Source: DASWVC01 sp036401335 (GTDB lineage Bacteria > Verrucomicrobiota > Verrucomicrobiia > Chthoniobacterales > JAFAMB01). From it: a stretch of 41,934 bases of DNA. Of this stretch, positions 16,628 through 24,640 are shown piece after piece; the stretch's first letter is position 1, and each line of letters starts with the position of its first letter. The position numbers and the translations under genes are program-made. The stretch spans positions 1 through 41,934 of the forward strand of contig DASWVC010000170.1 in assembly GCA_036401335.1 (NCBI GenBank). Direction: 5' to 3'. Under the pieces are notes generated by a model. The model did not search any database, was not told the DNA's origin, and saw only the letters and a list, made by a program, of their open reading frames with translations.

Positions 16628-16675
16628 AAAAAAAGAGCGAGGAGGTAAGACTCCCTCCAAGTCCACCTCCTCGCT
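16628..16675 (-). terminator. Terminator-like hairpin in the glnB leader (candidate attenuator)
   Basis: On the minus strand an 11-bp perfect stem (AGCGAGGAGGT at 16675-16665 pairing with ACCTCCTCGCT at 16646-16636), an 18-nt loop, then C and seven T (16634-16628). This is the shape of an intrinsic terminator, yet it lies between the likely promoter (16804-16819) and the glnB start (16603), 25 nt before the ATG. No minus-strand gene ends upstream that it could serve. A GTGAGG stretch upstream (16746-16741) could compete for the 3' arm. Confidence 0.6.
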
Positions 16676-16803
16676 GTACGCTCACCTGTGGCGCGTCCAA
16701 GCCGACCTGACCCTGAATCCCTAAACGTTGGCATTGAACCCCTCACGCCCGCACGCAAGCTTACTTTCAGACCCCTTCCCGACCCACGTCGCCTCGCAAG
16801 GAG

Positions 16804-16819
16804 AGCATACACCGTGCCA
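16804..16819 (-). promoter_or_regulatory. Sigma-54 (-24/-12) promoter for glnB-glnA
   Basis: TGGCACGGTGTATGCT on the minus strand matches TGGCAC-N5-TTGCT with a single mismatch and exact GG-to-GC spacing. Transcription would begin near 16793, giving a leader of about 190 nt before glnB. Sigma-54 control of glutamine synthetase operons is well established in many bacteria. No clear NtrC-type dyad was seen upstream. The remaining space to 17220 holds no recognisable gene. Confidence 0.6.
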
Positions 16820-17220
16820 GGCTTGCGGGTGTGAAACTTATGCATTCGCGCCCCGGCGTCCCACACGCGTCTTTTAGCGGGTAGACCAGTCCTCTCCCAG
16901 AGTGGGTTGTTGACAATCGCTCTAGCTGACCAAGGGTGGGCGGCGGGCAAGGCAGCCACCGTCAGCCGACCGAAGCCAAGCGCTCGCGCCGGCAAAGTTT
17001 CGGTGAGTGGCAAAGAATCAACAGAGAAGCACACAGTTTGGTGAAAACTGCTCAAAATTTTAGCGGCAACCGCCGAGTCCGGGCACCTCGAAGGCCGACC
17101 CGGTCCGTGTTTCATGGTCGCGTCGAAGCCGCCGCGAAAGGCAGACGGCCAGCCAGTCCGTGGCCCGCGTTTTCCTCCTTGCCGCCGCGAATAAAGGTGC
17201 CATTTATCCCAACGTTCATT

Positions 17221-17670
17221 ATGACCCAGGAAGAGTTTGACGACCTCATCAAAGAGATCCGGGAAGAAGACCCGGAACAGCTCAGCTCCGATTACCTGAT
17301 CCGGGAGGAGCCCCTCAAGGAAGATGCTTTAGCCAAGCTCGAGAAAAAGGCGGGATTTCGCTTCCCGGACGAGTACCGCTATTTCTTGAGGAAATTCGGT
17401 GCCGGCGAAATTGGAACGGTGACGATCCTCTCGCCGGACCCGGACAGCCAGTTTTCCATGTGGGATGGCCGTGAAGAATTTAACCGTGAAACGGGGCTTC
17501 CCTTCGCGGAGGACGGTCGCGGAAGTTACTACGCATTCCTGGTGGAGAACAACGCTTGCTCAAAAGACGTCTGGGTTTCAGAGGCAGGCACGGGCGGCGA
17601 CCTCACGTTTACCGATCACGAAGATTTTTTCGAGTTCGTGGCGGTGGTCGGTTTCGGAGTGGACCCCTGA
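17221..17670 (+). CDS. SMI1/KNR4 (SUKH) domain protein
   Basis: 149-residue acidic soluble protein. The SUKH fold is suggested by LEKKAGFRFPDEYRYFLRKFGAGEIG near residues 37-63 (the family's LP..Y..FL...NGG-like motif) and by a late SYYAFLVENNACSKDVWVSEAGTG and DHEDFFEFV pattern. SUKH proteins are often immunity proteins against toxins or cell wall/regulatory proteins in eukaryotes. No toxin gene adjoins it here, so it is an orphan. The chosen start is the ATG before TQEEFDD; the open frame begins earlier at 16936 but that part looks like translated non-coding sequence. Confidence 0.75.
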   Translation: MTQEEFDDLIKEIREEDPEQLSSDYLIREEPLKEDALAKLEKKAGFRFPDEYRYFLRKFGAGEIGTVTILSPDPDSQFSMWDGREEFNRETGLPFAEDGRGSYYAFLVENNACSKDVWVSEAGTGGDLTFTDHEDFFEFVAVVGFGVDP

Positions 17671-17716
17671 ACCGAAGCAATCAGCGGCGGCAGTTGGCTT
17701 CGGGCACGCCACCGGC

Positions 17717-18676
17717 TTAAAACGACCCTATGATGATGCCGGCGATAAACACCAGCACGCCACCGAGAACAACTTGGAAAAGAGCCGCCAGCAGCGGCGT
17801 GTCCATGAAGTGGTTGCGAATGTAGGCAATGGCAATCAGCTCCACCGCCACCACGGCAACGGCGACCCACGTGGCCACGTAAAAGCTCGGAATCAGGTAC
17901 GGGATCGTGTGGCCGATCCCCCCGGCTGTGGTCATCAGCCCGCAAACCCCGCCGCGGAGCAGCGGCTTGCCGCGCCCGCTCAGGGCGCCGTCGTCGGAAA
18001 GGGCCTCGGCGAATCCCATGCTGATGCCGGCTCCAATCGAGGCAGCTAAACCCACCAGGAATGCGTCCCAACTGTTCTTGGTTGCAAAAGCAGCCGCAAA
18101 CACCGGCGCCAGGGTAGACACGGAGCCGTCCATGAGTCCAGCCAGCCCGGGTTGCACCACCTGCAGCACAAACAGCTTGCGTCGGGCTTCATCCTCCAAA
18201 CGGAATTCGCCCGCTTCCGTTTTCTTCTGGCGGATGTCTATCGCCAGATCTTCATGAGCTTTTTCCGATTCCGCCAGGTCACCCAGCAATTTTCGAATTT
18301 CCGGCGTCCGCGCCTTTTGCTGAGCCTGCTGGTAAAACCGGCGTGTTTCGGACTCCATCGTTTGCACCGCAGACCGGATCTGTGAAAGCCCCAGGCTTTG
18401 GTTGAGCCAAATGGGGCGCCGATGGACAAAGCCGCGAACGTCCTGACGGCGGATCAACGGAATGAAGTCGCCGAACCGGCGCTCGTAAAGGTCGAGCAGC
18501 ATTCGACGATGGCCCGCCTCTTCTGCGCGTAGTCCGGCCAGGACGGAGGCGGTAGCGGGAAACTCGTGTCTTACCCGTTCCGCGAATTCGCCATAAATCC
18601 GCCCGTCCTCTTCTTCGAGCGAGATCGCAAGGGCAAGCACTTCGTTTTCCTTTAAATCACGGAAAGCTTTAACCAT
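17717..18676 (-). CDS. MbfA-type ferritin-like/VIT1 fusion membrane protein
   Basis: 319 residues. An N-terminal ferritin-like (erythrin) domain of about 150 residues has paired metal ligands (SLEEEDGRIY, EEAGHR, METESTRR-like and ESEKAHEDL regions with two ExxH motifs). It is followed by a VIT1/CCC1 transporter domain with about five membrane segments (GLMDGSVSTLAPVFAAAFAT, GAGISMGFAEALSDDG, and C-terminal spans). MbfA homologues export iron or manganese and protect against metal and peroxide stress. The start MVKAFRDLKENEVLALAI aligns with family N-termini and overlaps the upstream gene by 8 nt; the frame extends 17 codons further upstream. Confidence 0.88.
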   Translation of the reverse strand: MVKAFRDLKENEVLALAISLEEEDGRIYGEFAERVRHEFPATASVLAGLRAEEAGHRRMLLDLYERRFGDFIPLIRRQDVRGFVHRRPIWLNQSLGLSQIRSAVQTMESETRRFYQQAQQKARTPEIRKLLGDLAESEKAHEDLAIDIRQKKTEAGEFRLEDEARRKLFVLQVVQPGLAGLMDGSVSTLAPVFAAAFATKNSWDAFLVGLAASIGAGISMGFAEALSDDGALSGRGKPLLRGGVCGLMTTAGGIGHTIPYLIPSFYVATWVAVAVVAVELIAIAYIRNHFMDTPLLAALFQVVLGGVLVFIAGIIIGSF

Positions 18677-19322
18677 AAGCAGATCGGGTACGGCAGGTGG
18701 CAGGTGCGGCAAGGAATCCGAGTCCATTTAGCCGTGCAGCCGGTGGCTGTCGAGGGTTCATTGCCTTCGTGAACGGATTGCGAAGAAGTCGCAAGTTCCG
18801 CATCGTTTCATCGCGGAGCAGGTGAATTCGGGTCTCGCCCGGCTCGGTTACGTTCCCGATTCGGCGGTAAGGGCGCCCATTCAGTTTCATTTCCGAACCG
18901 TGTTCTGCCGCGTGCGGCGGATCATCGACGTGCCAGGAAGGACCGAAAATCAGGAATTTCAGCGACAAAAGGCGGTGGGCGGGATCGTAATGGATGCGGC
19001 CGCCCAGCATACGGTAAGCGCCGCCGCGATGGTGAATGTCGCAATCGCCTTTGCCGTCCGGATGGATGGTAAGCGTACTCGAGGGGTCATCGACTGACTG
19101 CCAGGTGCCGACGTATTCACGGGGCACGGGCAGCGCTCCACGCGGCAGCTTGGGATCGAAGGGCGGCAGTTGCAAGGCGGCCAGCACCAGGAGGGCGGCT
19201 CCTAAGATGAAGGCCAGGAAGACGCCTAGGCAGCCGGCTGCACAGCCCGCCAGAAACAGTGGACGCCGGCGTGCCGGCGGGGAGGGCAACGGGGGTGGCA
19301 GGGCGGCGTTCACTGTTTTCAC
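18669..19322 (-). CDS. Unknown membrane-anchored protein
   Basis: About 217 residues from the GTG at 19320-19322 (VKTVNAALPPPLPSPPARRR). A Pro-rich, basic N-terminus precedes one strong membrane segment (LFLAGCAAGCLGVFLAFILGAALLVLAALQL). The outside part has YVGTWQSVDDPSSTLTIHPDGKGDCDI and later RIHYDPAHRLLSLKFLIFGPSWHVDDPP, which resembles a small beta-rich lipocalin/META-like domain; I do not recognise a named family. It overlaps the MbfA start by 8 nt, suggesting coupling. The frame is open to 19502, but that extension runs through an inverted repeat and is unlikely to be coding. Confidence 0.55.
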   Translation of the reverse strand: MKTVNAALPPPLPSPPARRRPLFLAGCAAGCLGVFLAFILGAALLVLAALQLPPFDPKLPRGALPVPREYVGTWQSVDDPSSTLTIHPDGKGDCDIHHRGGAYRMLGGRIHYDPAHRLLSLKFLIFGPSWHVDDPPHAAEHGSEMKLNGRPYRRIGNVTEPGETRIHLLRDETMRNLRLLRNPFTKAMNPRQPPAARLNGLGFLAAPATCRTRSAYG

Positions 19323-19383
19323 TATACCGTTTGTCAAAATACCGTTTATCGAAAGTCTGTTCCGAAATGAGCCAACGTGGCCT

Positions 19384-19408
19384 GGTGGGTCGGCAGTCCC
19401 TGTCGACC
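19384..19408. repeat. Dispersed palindromic repeat module (copy)
   Basis: GGTGGGTCGGCAGTCCCTGT and the following GACC form a weaker version of the module seen at 5856, 14521 and 34075. It lies just left of the TGGCAT inverted repeat in the intergenic space before the tRNA. Confidence 0.4.
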
Positions 19409-19432
19409 GCACTGGGTGACGTGGCCTAAGGC

Positions 19433-19527
19433 ATGCCACAAGCCGAAAGATGAAAGGGTGCCACAAATGGCTGACCCAGAGAAGAACTGCCATTTGTGGC
19501 ATTCTTCGGTTCTTTGATTCGTGGCAT
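19433..19527. repeat. Inverted-repeat element with TGCCAC/GTGGCA ends
   Basis: Two 39-nt arms (19433-19471 and 19489-19527) flank a 17-nt spacer. They match at 28 of 39 positions, with 13 of 13 next to the spacer (GCCATTTGTGGCA) and 7 of 7 at the outer ends (ATGCCAC). A third copy of the arm lies at 24594-24628. The remaining intergenic sequence up to the tRNA at 19698 shows no gene. Confidence 0.7.
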
Positions 19528-19697
19528 TTACCCGTTGCCCCGGTCGACGAGCGATCGCCGGCCTTGCCGAACCGGGACTTTCTGGCGCCAGGGTCAATTG
19601 CCCTGGGAGCGGGGGCGCTGACGGCCTGCCCCGGAGCAAAATATTTTCTTTCCTTTCGCGACGACCGGATTACCGTTTGACTCCCTGCAGAAAAGAA

Positions 19698-19770
19698 GGG
19701 GTCTTAGCTCAGTTGGTAGAGCGCCTCAATGGCATTGAGGAGGTCAGGGGTTCGAATCCCCTAGGCTCCA
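19698..19770 (+). tRNA. tRNA-Ala (anticodon GGC)
   Basis: A 73-nt cloverleaf: acceptor GGGGTCT pairs with AGGCTCC including the G3-U70 wobble that identifies alanine tRNAs. The D arm is GCTCAGTTGGTAGAGC. The anticodon stem CCTCA/TGAGG holds the loop ATGGCAT with anticodon GGC (T33, A37). The T arm is AGGGGTTCGAATCCCCT. The discriminator is A and the CCA end is not encoded. Confidence 0.97.
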
Positions 19771-19837
19771 ATTCTTTGATCCTGAAGGACCGGTCCGGGA
19801 GGGGGCGTTTGCGGCGCTTGGAGATCTCGGTCTGGTC

Positions 19838-19875
19838 TAAGTTAACGCCTATGGGCGGCGAGTCCCTTCGTGACC
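19838..19875. repeat. Repeat fragment: TAAGTTAACGCCTATGGG plus palindromic module
   Basis: The 18-nt TAAGTTAACGCCTATGGG (19838-19855) is identical to 34141-34158. It runs directly into a partial copy of the palindromic module (GGGCGGCGAGTCCCTTCG, 19853-19870). In the 349-nt space between the tRNA and the NRPS end I see nothing else convincing. Confidence 0.6.
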
Positions 19876-20119
19876 GGGGTACCGGCGTGAAAGCCCATCG
19901 GCAGGTCGCTTCCTCCCTACGCGAACGGGGCTAAAGGGCGATCACGTTGCACGGAGCGGTCGGCAAGGGCCAGCCGACCCTGCCGGACCCCGCCGCCACC
20001 CACCCTGGTTTTTTTCCGGAACAGACTTTTGGCAGATGGTACCGTGATGCCGTTGGCAGCACCCCTTTGCGGAAAGAAAAGGACGACCGCCTCAAGCCAG
20101 CATGTGATGGAGAACGTTC

Positions 20120-23100
20120 TTAAGGGTCACCGGTCCTTGTCCCCGCGCTTCGGGGAGGTCCTGGTCGATTGGGTTCTGCGGGTTGTGACTGGGCAACGTC
20201 GGTCAACAAGGCAGAGTGGATGCTTTGCTCCAGGACCTTAGCCATAATCGGGATGTTTTCGTCCTCGAATAGCGACCAATGATCGCCCGGCACATCATAG
20301 ATCTCTATTGCCCCGCCGACGAGGGTCCCCCAGCCTAAATCCGGCTCCATGAGGTAGGCGGTGCCCTGATCCAGTGCCCGCAGGAGAACCAGTTTGCCGT
20401 CATACGGTAACGGTCGGTAGGCCAGCGCAGCGCGCTGATGGACCGTCACGACCGCGACATCGACGGCTTCTTTGGCCGCGCTGCCGGCATCGTTGCTCCA
20501 CAGCCGCATGGCAGCGCGGCGGTAGGCCTCGCTCACCCTGAGCAGCACGTCGCCCGCTTTACCCCGCATCCGGCGCGCCAGGAACTGCAGAATGCGGTCG
20601 GGACGGAAGGCTGCCGGGTTTCGCACGGCGTTCCGGATCCGCTCGGTGTAGGAACGGAGGCGCGGCGGCCTGGCCGGGTTGTCGGTATCAAAGAGCGCCA
20701 ACAAGGCGACTTCTTCGCCGGCGGCACGGAGCAGGCGGGCGATTTCGTAGGCCGCCAGCCCGCCGAACGAATAGCCACCGAGCAGGTAGGGCCCGTGCGG
20801 TTGAACCTTGCGCAGGTGTTCGCAGTAATACGCCGCGATCGATTCCATTGAGGTCCGCGCCATCGGCTTGCCATCCAGGCCTTGGGATTGAATGCCGTAG
20901 AAGGGTTGGTCCGTGCCCAGCCCCCGGCTCAGTGCGCGGTAGAAAAGCACGTCGCCCAGGCCGGCATGAATCCCGAAAAAGGGCGGGCGATTGCCTTGCA
21001 GTTGCACGGCCACGACCGGGGCCCAATCTTTTTCTGGATTTAGGGCTGCCAGTCGTTGCGCCAATTGCTCAGCGGTGGGTGCCTGAAACAACGTGCTCAG
21101 GGGCAAATGGCTGCCGAAAACCCGGCGGACCTCCATGAACAGCCGTACGGCCGTCAGCGAGTTGCCGCCCAGTTCGAAGAAGTTGTCGGTCACACCGATC
21201 GGCTGCACCGCGAGTACTTTTTCCCACATGGCGACCAGCTTTGTCTCGGCCGCGTTTCGGGGCGGAACGGTTGTCTTGCCAATCGTGGTCGCCGGTTTTG
21301 GCAGGGCGCGCCGGTCCAGCTTGCCGTTCACGGACCTGGGCAAGCCCGCTAATTCCACGAATGCCCTCGGCACCATATACTCCGGCAGGCGCTCCCACGC
21401 GTGCGCCTTCAGTTCCTCCATCCGGAATTCGCCGCAGACGTATGCAGCCAGCTGCGGCTCGGTCTCCGGCGCCGGGTCGTCGGGGTGGAAAAGTGTCACG
21501 GCGGCCTCGCGCACACCGGGGTGCGCGCGCAGCACCGCCTCGATTTCGCCCAGTTCAATCCGGAAGCCGCGGAGCTTAACCTGCCCGTCCCGGCGCCCGA
21601 GCGATTCGAGGCTGCCGTCGGGCAGGAGCCGGGCGAGGTCGCCAGTGCGATAAAGCCGTTTGCCAGCATGGTGCGGATCGTCGCTGAAGCGATCCGATTC
21701 TAGTCCCCAGTATCCCAGGGCCACGTGCGCGCTGCGGATCACGATTTCGCCGTACAACTCGGTGGTCTCGCCTTCTGCGTCGCGAAGCACGACCTCCGTA
21801 TTGCCGACGGGATAGCCGACCGGCACGCCCGGCCGCCACACGGGCGTGGTGGCATCGAGGAAAAATTGCAGCGTCACCGTCGATTCGGTTGGACCGAGAC
21901 CGTTTACAAGAAGGCATTCGGGGCTGAAGCAGCGGCGGAAGGCTTCGACGTCGCTGCGGAGCGCTGCCTCACCGCCGAGCACCACCAGCCTTACGTTCGG
22001 AAGGGGGATCGTCAGCGCGGCGGTCAATACGCGGAAAACCGTTGGAGTTACGTGCAGGATGGAAATTTCTTCCTGCGCTAGCCAGGCACATGCGTCTTCC
22101 GGGCTCGTGCTCCGCAGATTTACCGGGTAAAGCGTGGCGCCGTTGAGCAGCGCTCCAAAAATGTCCATGACGCCGGCGTCGAAGGCATACGACGCCACCT
22201 GGATCAGGCGGTCATCCGCAGTCAACGCAAGGTTTTCGGTGTATTCGCGCATGAAGTGGAGCACGTTGCGGTGGCTCTGGATTACCCCCTTAGGAAGTCC
22301 CGTGGAGCCGGAGGTGTAGAGCACGTACGCAATGCTGCCGGGTGCCGTCACCGGCAGGTTGGGCAGGGGAGCCGCCGTCATTGCTTCCAGCTCAATGAGT
22401 GTTCGCTCGTTGCCAGCCAGCTTTTCCGCGAGCGGACGCAATGCACGCGTGCAGACGAGGATGGAAACACCGGTATCGGCCAGAATGTAGGCCAGCCGGC
22501 TCGCGGGCTGCGCCGGGTCGAGCGGCACATACGCGCGCCCGGCCATCAAAACGCCGAGCAACCCTACGGCTATGCTGGCGTCGTGCGAAAGCAGCACGGC
22601 GACGCGCGGAGCCGCCGGGATCGCGAGCACTTCGGCCGCCACGCGCCGCGCCTCGCGATCGAGCTCGGCGTACGTCGTGCCGCCGCCGGGCCCGCGCACC
22701 GCCATCCGCTGGGGGTGGCGGAGCACCTGTTCGGCAAACCGTTGCGGGATCGACTGCTCGATGTCGCCAAAACGTACCGGCAACCCCGTCGGCCGAGGCC
22801 GGCACACGGCGCCGACGCGTTCCGCCCATCCAGCCCCGAGCACGGAAAGTTCCGCCAACGGCGCGTCGGGCTCTTCGACTACCCGCCGGAGCAGAATCAG
22901 GAAGCACTCCGAGAGGAACGTCATCGTCCGCTCCGAGAAGAGTTCCGCGTTGTATGCAAAGCGCCCCTCCCAGCCGTCCCGGTCGCTCTTGGTGAGCGAA
23001 AGACTCATGTCAAACATCGCGAGCAGCCCCGGTGCGGTTTTCAAACGCCCGACGCGTAACCCTTCCAGGCTCAGTGCTTCCTCGCGTGTGCTGACCAGAT

Positions 23101-23878
23101 TGAGCATCACCTGAAACAGCGGGTGATGATCGAGGCTTCGCCGCGGCTGCAACTGCTCGGCCAGATACTCAAACGGTGTTTCCTGGTTCGCCAACGCCCC
23201 GACCGTCGTGCGCTGGACTTCGCCCAACAGGCTGCCGAAGGTAGCTCCCACACCGATCCGGGTGCGCAACACGACCGTGTTGAGGAACACCCCCGCGGTT
23301 CCCGCCAGGTTGCTGTGTGGACGGTTTGCCACCAGCGTGCCGAGACAGATGTCCCGCTGGCCGCTGTAACGGTGCAGGATGATGTTGAATGCTGCGGCGA
23401 GCACCATGAAAAAGGTACCCTGACCCCTTTGCGCCAGGACGCGCAGCCGGCTCGCGAGCTCTGGCTCCAGGTCGAACTGCACCTCGGCTTCCCGATGCCG
23501 CAGCGGCGCTGGCCGCGGAAAATCCGTGGGCAATTCGAGCCGCTCCGGCGCGCCTTCGAGTTGACGCCGCCAATATTCGAGCTGCTCGGCGGGCGCGCGT
23601 CCCTGCAGCGGCTGATCGCACGGCGCGGCGATTGGATTTTCGAGCGCGTGGTCCGCGCGTTTGCCGTTATCGAGACTGCCATCAGGACGCTTTTTGCAAA
23701 GGTCCCCGGTCTTGTAGAGCCGGGAGTTGTTGTCCAATGGGTCCGGGATGAACGCGGCCTCGCTCAGCTCAGGACCGTTTGGAGCGGAAGACATTGCTCC
23801 GGTATCCGTGGGTGTCGATTTGTCTGGTTGGTAAATTTTCAAGGCCCGTCTTCCTGCCGTCCTGGCCCACCGATCCAC
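20120..23878 (-). CDS. Rearranged nonribosomal peptide synthetase (A-remnant, half C, A, PCP, TE)
   Basis: Open frame of 1252 residues. Residues 38-76 are a fragment of an adenylation domain around motif A7 (SRLYKTGDLCKKRPDGSLD). They join at about residue 94 to the second half of a condensation domain (EYWRRQLEG, GVFLNTVVLRT, NQETPFEYLAEQL, HPLFQVMLNL); the first half with HHxxxDG and any PCP are missing. Then a full adenylation domain (375-860; LYTSGSTGLPKG, GLGPTES, RLYRTGDL, NGK), a PCP with S907 (LGGNSL), and a type I thioesterase with S1037 (GYSFGG), D1064/1066 and H1200. Hand-aligned specificity residues read D-A-M-H-V-L-G-V-T-K, which I cannot assign. The true start is unclear; an ATG lies at 23794. 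Confidence 0.85.
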   Translation of the reverse strand: MDRWARTAGRRALKIYQPDKSTPTDTGAMSSAPNGPELSEAAFIPDPLDNNSRLYKTGDLCKKRPDGSLDNGKRADHALENPIAAPCDQPLQGRAPAEQLEYWRRQLEGAPERLELPTDFPRPAPLRHREAEVQFDLEPELASRLRVLAQRGQGTFFMVLAAAFNIILHRYSGQRDICLGTLVANRPHSNLAGTAGVFLNTVVLRTRIGVGATFGSLLGEVQRTTVGALANQETPFEYLAEQLQPRRSLDHHPLFQVMLNLVSTREEALSLEGLRVGRLKTAPGLLAMFDMSLSLTKSDRDGWEGRFAYNAELFSERTMTFLSECFLILLRRVVEEPDAPLAELSVLGAGWAERVGAVCRPRPTGLPVRFGDIEQSIPQRFAEQVLRHPQRMAVRGPGGGTTYAELDREARRVAAEVLAIPAAPRVAVLLSHDASIAVGLLGVLMAGRAYVPLDPAQPASRLAYILADTGVSILVCTRALRPLAEKLAGNERTLIELEAMTAAPLPNLPVTAPGSIAYVLYTSGSTGLPKGVIQSHRNVLHFMREYTENLALTADDRLIQVASYAFDAGVMDIFGALLNGATLYPVNLRSTSPEDACAWLAQEEISILHVTPTVFRVLTAALTIPLPNVRLVVLGGEAALRSDVEAFRRCFSPECLLVNGLGPTESTVTLQFFLDATTPVWRPGVPVGYPVGNTEVVLRDAEGETTELYGEIVIRSAHVALGYWGLESDRFSDDPHHAGKRLYRTGDLARLLPDGSLESLGRRDGQVKLRGFRIELGEIEAVLRAHPGVREAAVTLFHPDDPAPETEPQLAAYVCGEFRMEELKAHAWERLPEYMVPRAFVELAGLPRSVNGKLDRRALPKPATTIGKTTVPPRNAAETKLVAMWEKVLAVQPIGVTDNFFELGGNSLTAVRLFMEVRRVFGSHLPLSTLFQAPTAEQLAQRLAALNPEKDWAPVVAVQLQGNRPPFFGIHAGLGDVLFYRALSRGLGTDQPFYGIQSQGLDGKPMARTSMESIAAYYCEHLRKVQPHGPYLLGGYSFGGLAAYEIARLLRAAGEEVALLALFDTDNPARPPRLRSYTERIRNAVRNPAAFRPDRILQFLARRMRGKAGDVLLRVSEAYRRAAMRLWSNDAGSAAKEAVDVAVVTVHQRAALAYRPLPYDGKLVLLRALDQGTAYLMEPDLGWGTLVGGAIEIYDVPGDHWSLFEDENIPIMAKVLEQSIHSALLTDVAQSQPAEPNRPGPPRSAGTRTGDP

Positions 23879-24347
23879 ACCGCACCGTAATTAGTGCTAA
23901 GCCGCATGCGCAACCCCGCCCGTTTTCCGAAAACGGGCGATGCCCTGGATTGAACTACGTCAAAAGAGGACGACCTCTTAGGGGAAGGCGGTAAAATAAA
24001 CGTGCTGCTGCGTGCTATATTTTTCGAAAATACTAAAAGCTTCCGAGGGGCCGGAGGCACTTGGCCCCGGAACGGGCACGTGCTCCTGCGGCCTCACGCA
24101 AGGCAGGCGGCCGCTGTTAACGTCGGACAATTCAGCAACCGGCTTTGGAGAAGGCCAGCCGACACCTTCCGGACGATCCTTTCGGCGCCGTGTCCCACGT
24201 CGATCAAACCCTCTTAACCGCAGAGCTTGGGCAGCGTCCGGCGCGACGGCTGGACGTCAAGGCCGAGAACCGGGCTTTGGTGGCGCTTGCCGAAGAGATG
24301 GCGGCCGGCCCGGAAGCCGTGTGGGTGACCGCTCACCGTCCCGATTT

Positions 24348-24527
24348 TTTGATCCGTTCGAACAAGGTAGTACCGAAGTGGTGCGTCGTTATGGGGGGCT
24401 GGGCCCGGGACTGGCGATTTCACGCGCGACTGTGCAGGCTCATGGTGGGCAGTTGAGGGCGGCCAGGGCTGGTCGTGGGCGGGGCGCCAACTTCACGGTG
24501 GAACTGCTTTCTGCCGGTGCCACGTGA
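24348..24527 (+). pseudogene. Histidine kinase remnant (HATPase C-terminus)
   Basis: One frame reads FDPFEQGSTEVVRRYGG, LGPGLAISRATVQAHGGQL, then GRGRGANFTVELL and a stop. This is the final part of a HATPase_c domain, including a G2 box with P in place of the usual L. The frame upstream (back to about 24012) has no HisKA or receiver homology, so only about 60 residues survive. It lies between the NRPS 5' end and the PfkB gene. The 762-nt space 23879-24640 otherwise holds only the repeat at 24594. Confidence 0.65.
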
Positions 24528-24593
24528 AATCCTTGCTTTGATTTTTGCCGTTTTTGGATTTCTTGATTCCTGGCCGACCTCATCTCTTCAATT

Positions 24594-24628
24594 TATGGCA
24601 CCTTTCCATCTTTTGATTTGTGGCATTT
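24594..24628. repeat. Third copy of the TGGCAT repeat arm
   Basis: TTATGGCACCTTTCCATCTT and the following TTGATTTGTGGCATT closely match the reverse complement of the arm at 19433-19471. A weaker partial copy (TTTCTTGATTCCTGGC, 24558-24573) precedes it. It ends only about 13 nt before the start codon of the PfkB kinase gene and could influence that gene's expression. Confidence 0.6.
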
Positions 24629-24640
24629 GATTCGGAGCCA

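Noticed and set aside
16676..16803. Glutamine (glnA) riboswitch in the glnB leader
   Set aside because: I looked for the GTTCA...GACGGAAGTAGG pattern and did not find it in the leader.
16600..17115. 171-codon minus-strand frame upstream of glnB
   Set aside because: It covers the promoter and hairpin region, has no recognisable domain and an odd composition.
19521..19934. 137-codon frame across the tRNA
   Set aside because: It overlaps tRNA-Ala and repeat sequence; not coding.
23123..23890. 255-codon plus-strand frame opposite the NRPS
   Set aside because: It is antisense shadow of the condensation-domain region.
19433..24628. TGGCAT repeats as a CRISPR array
   Set aside because: There are too few units, no regular spacers, inverted rather than direct order, and no cas genes.
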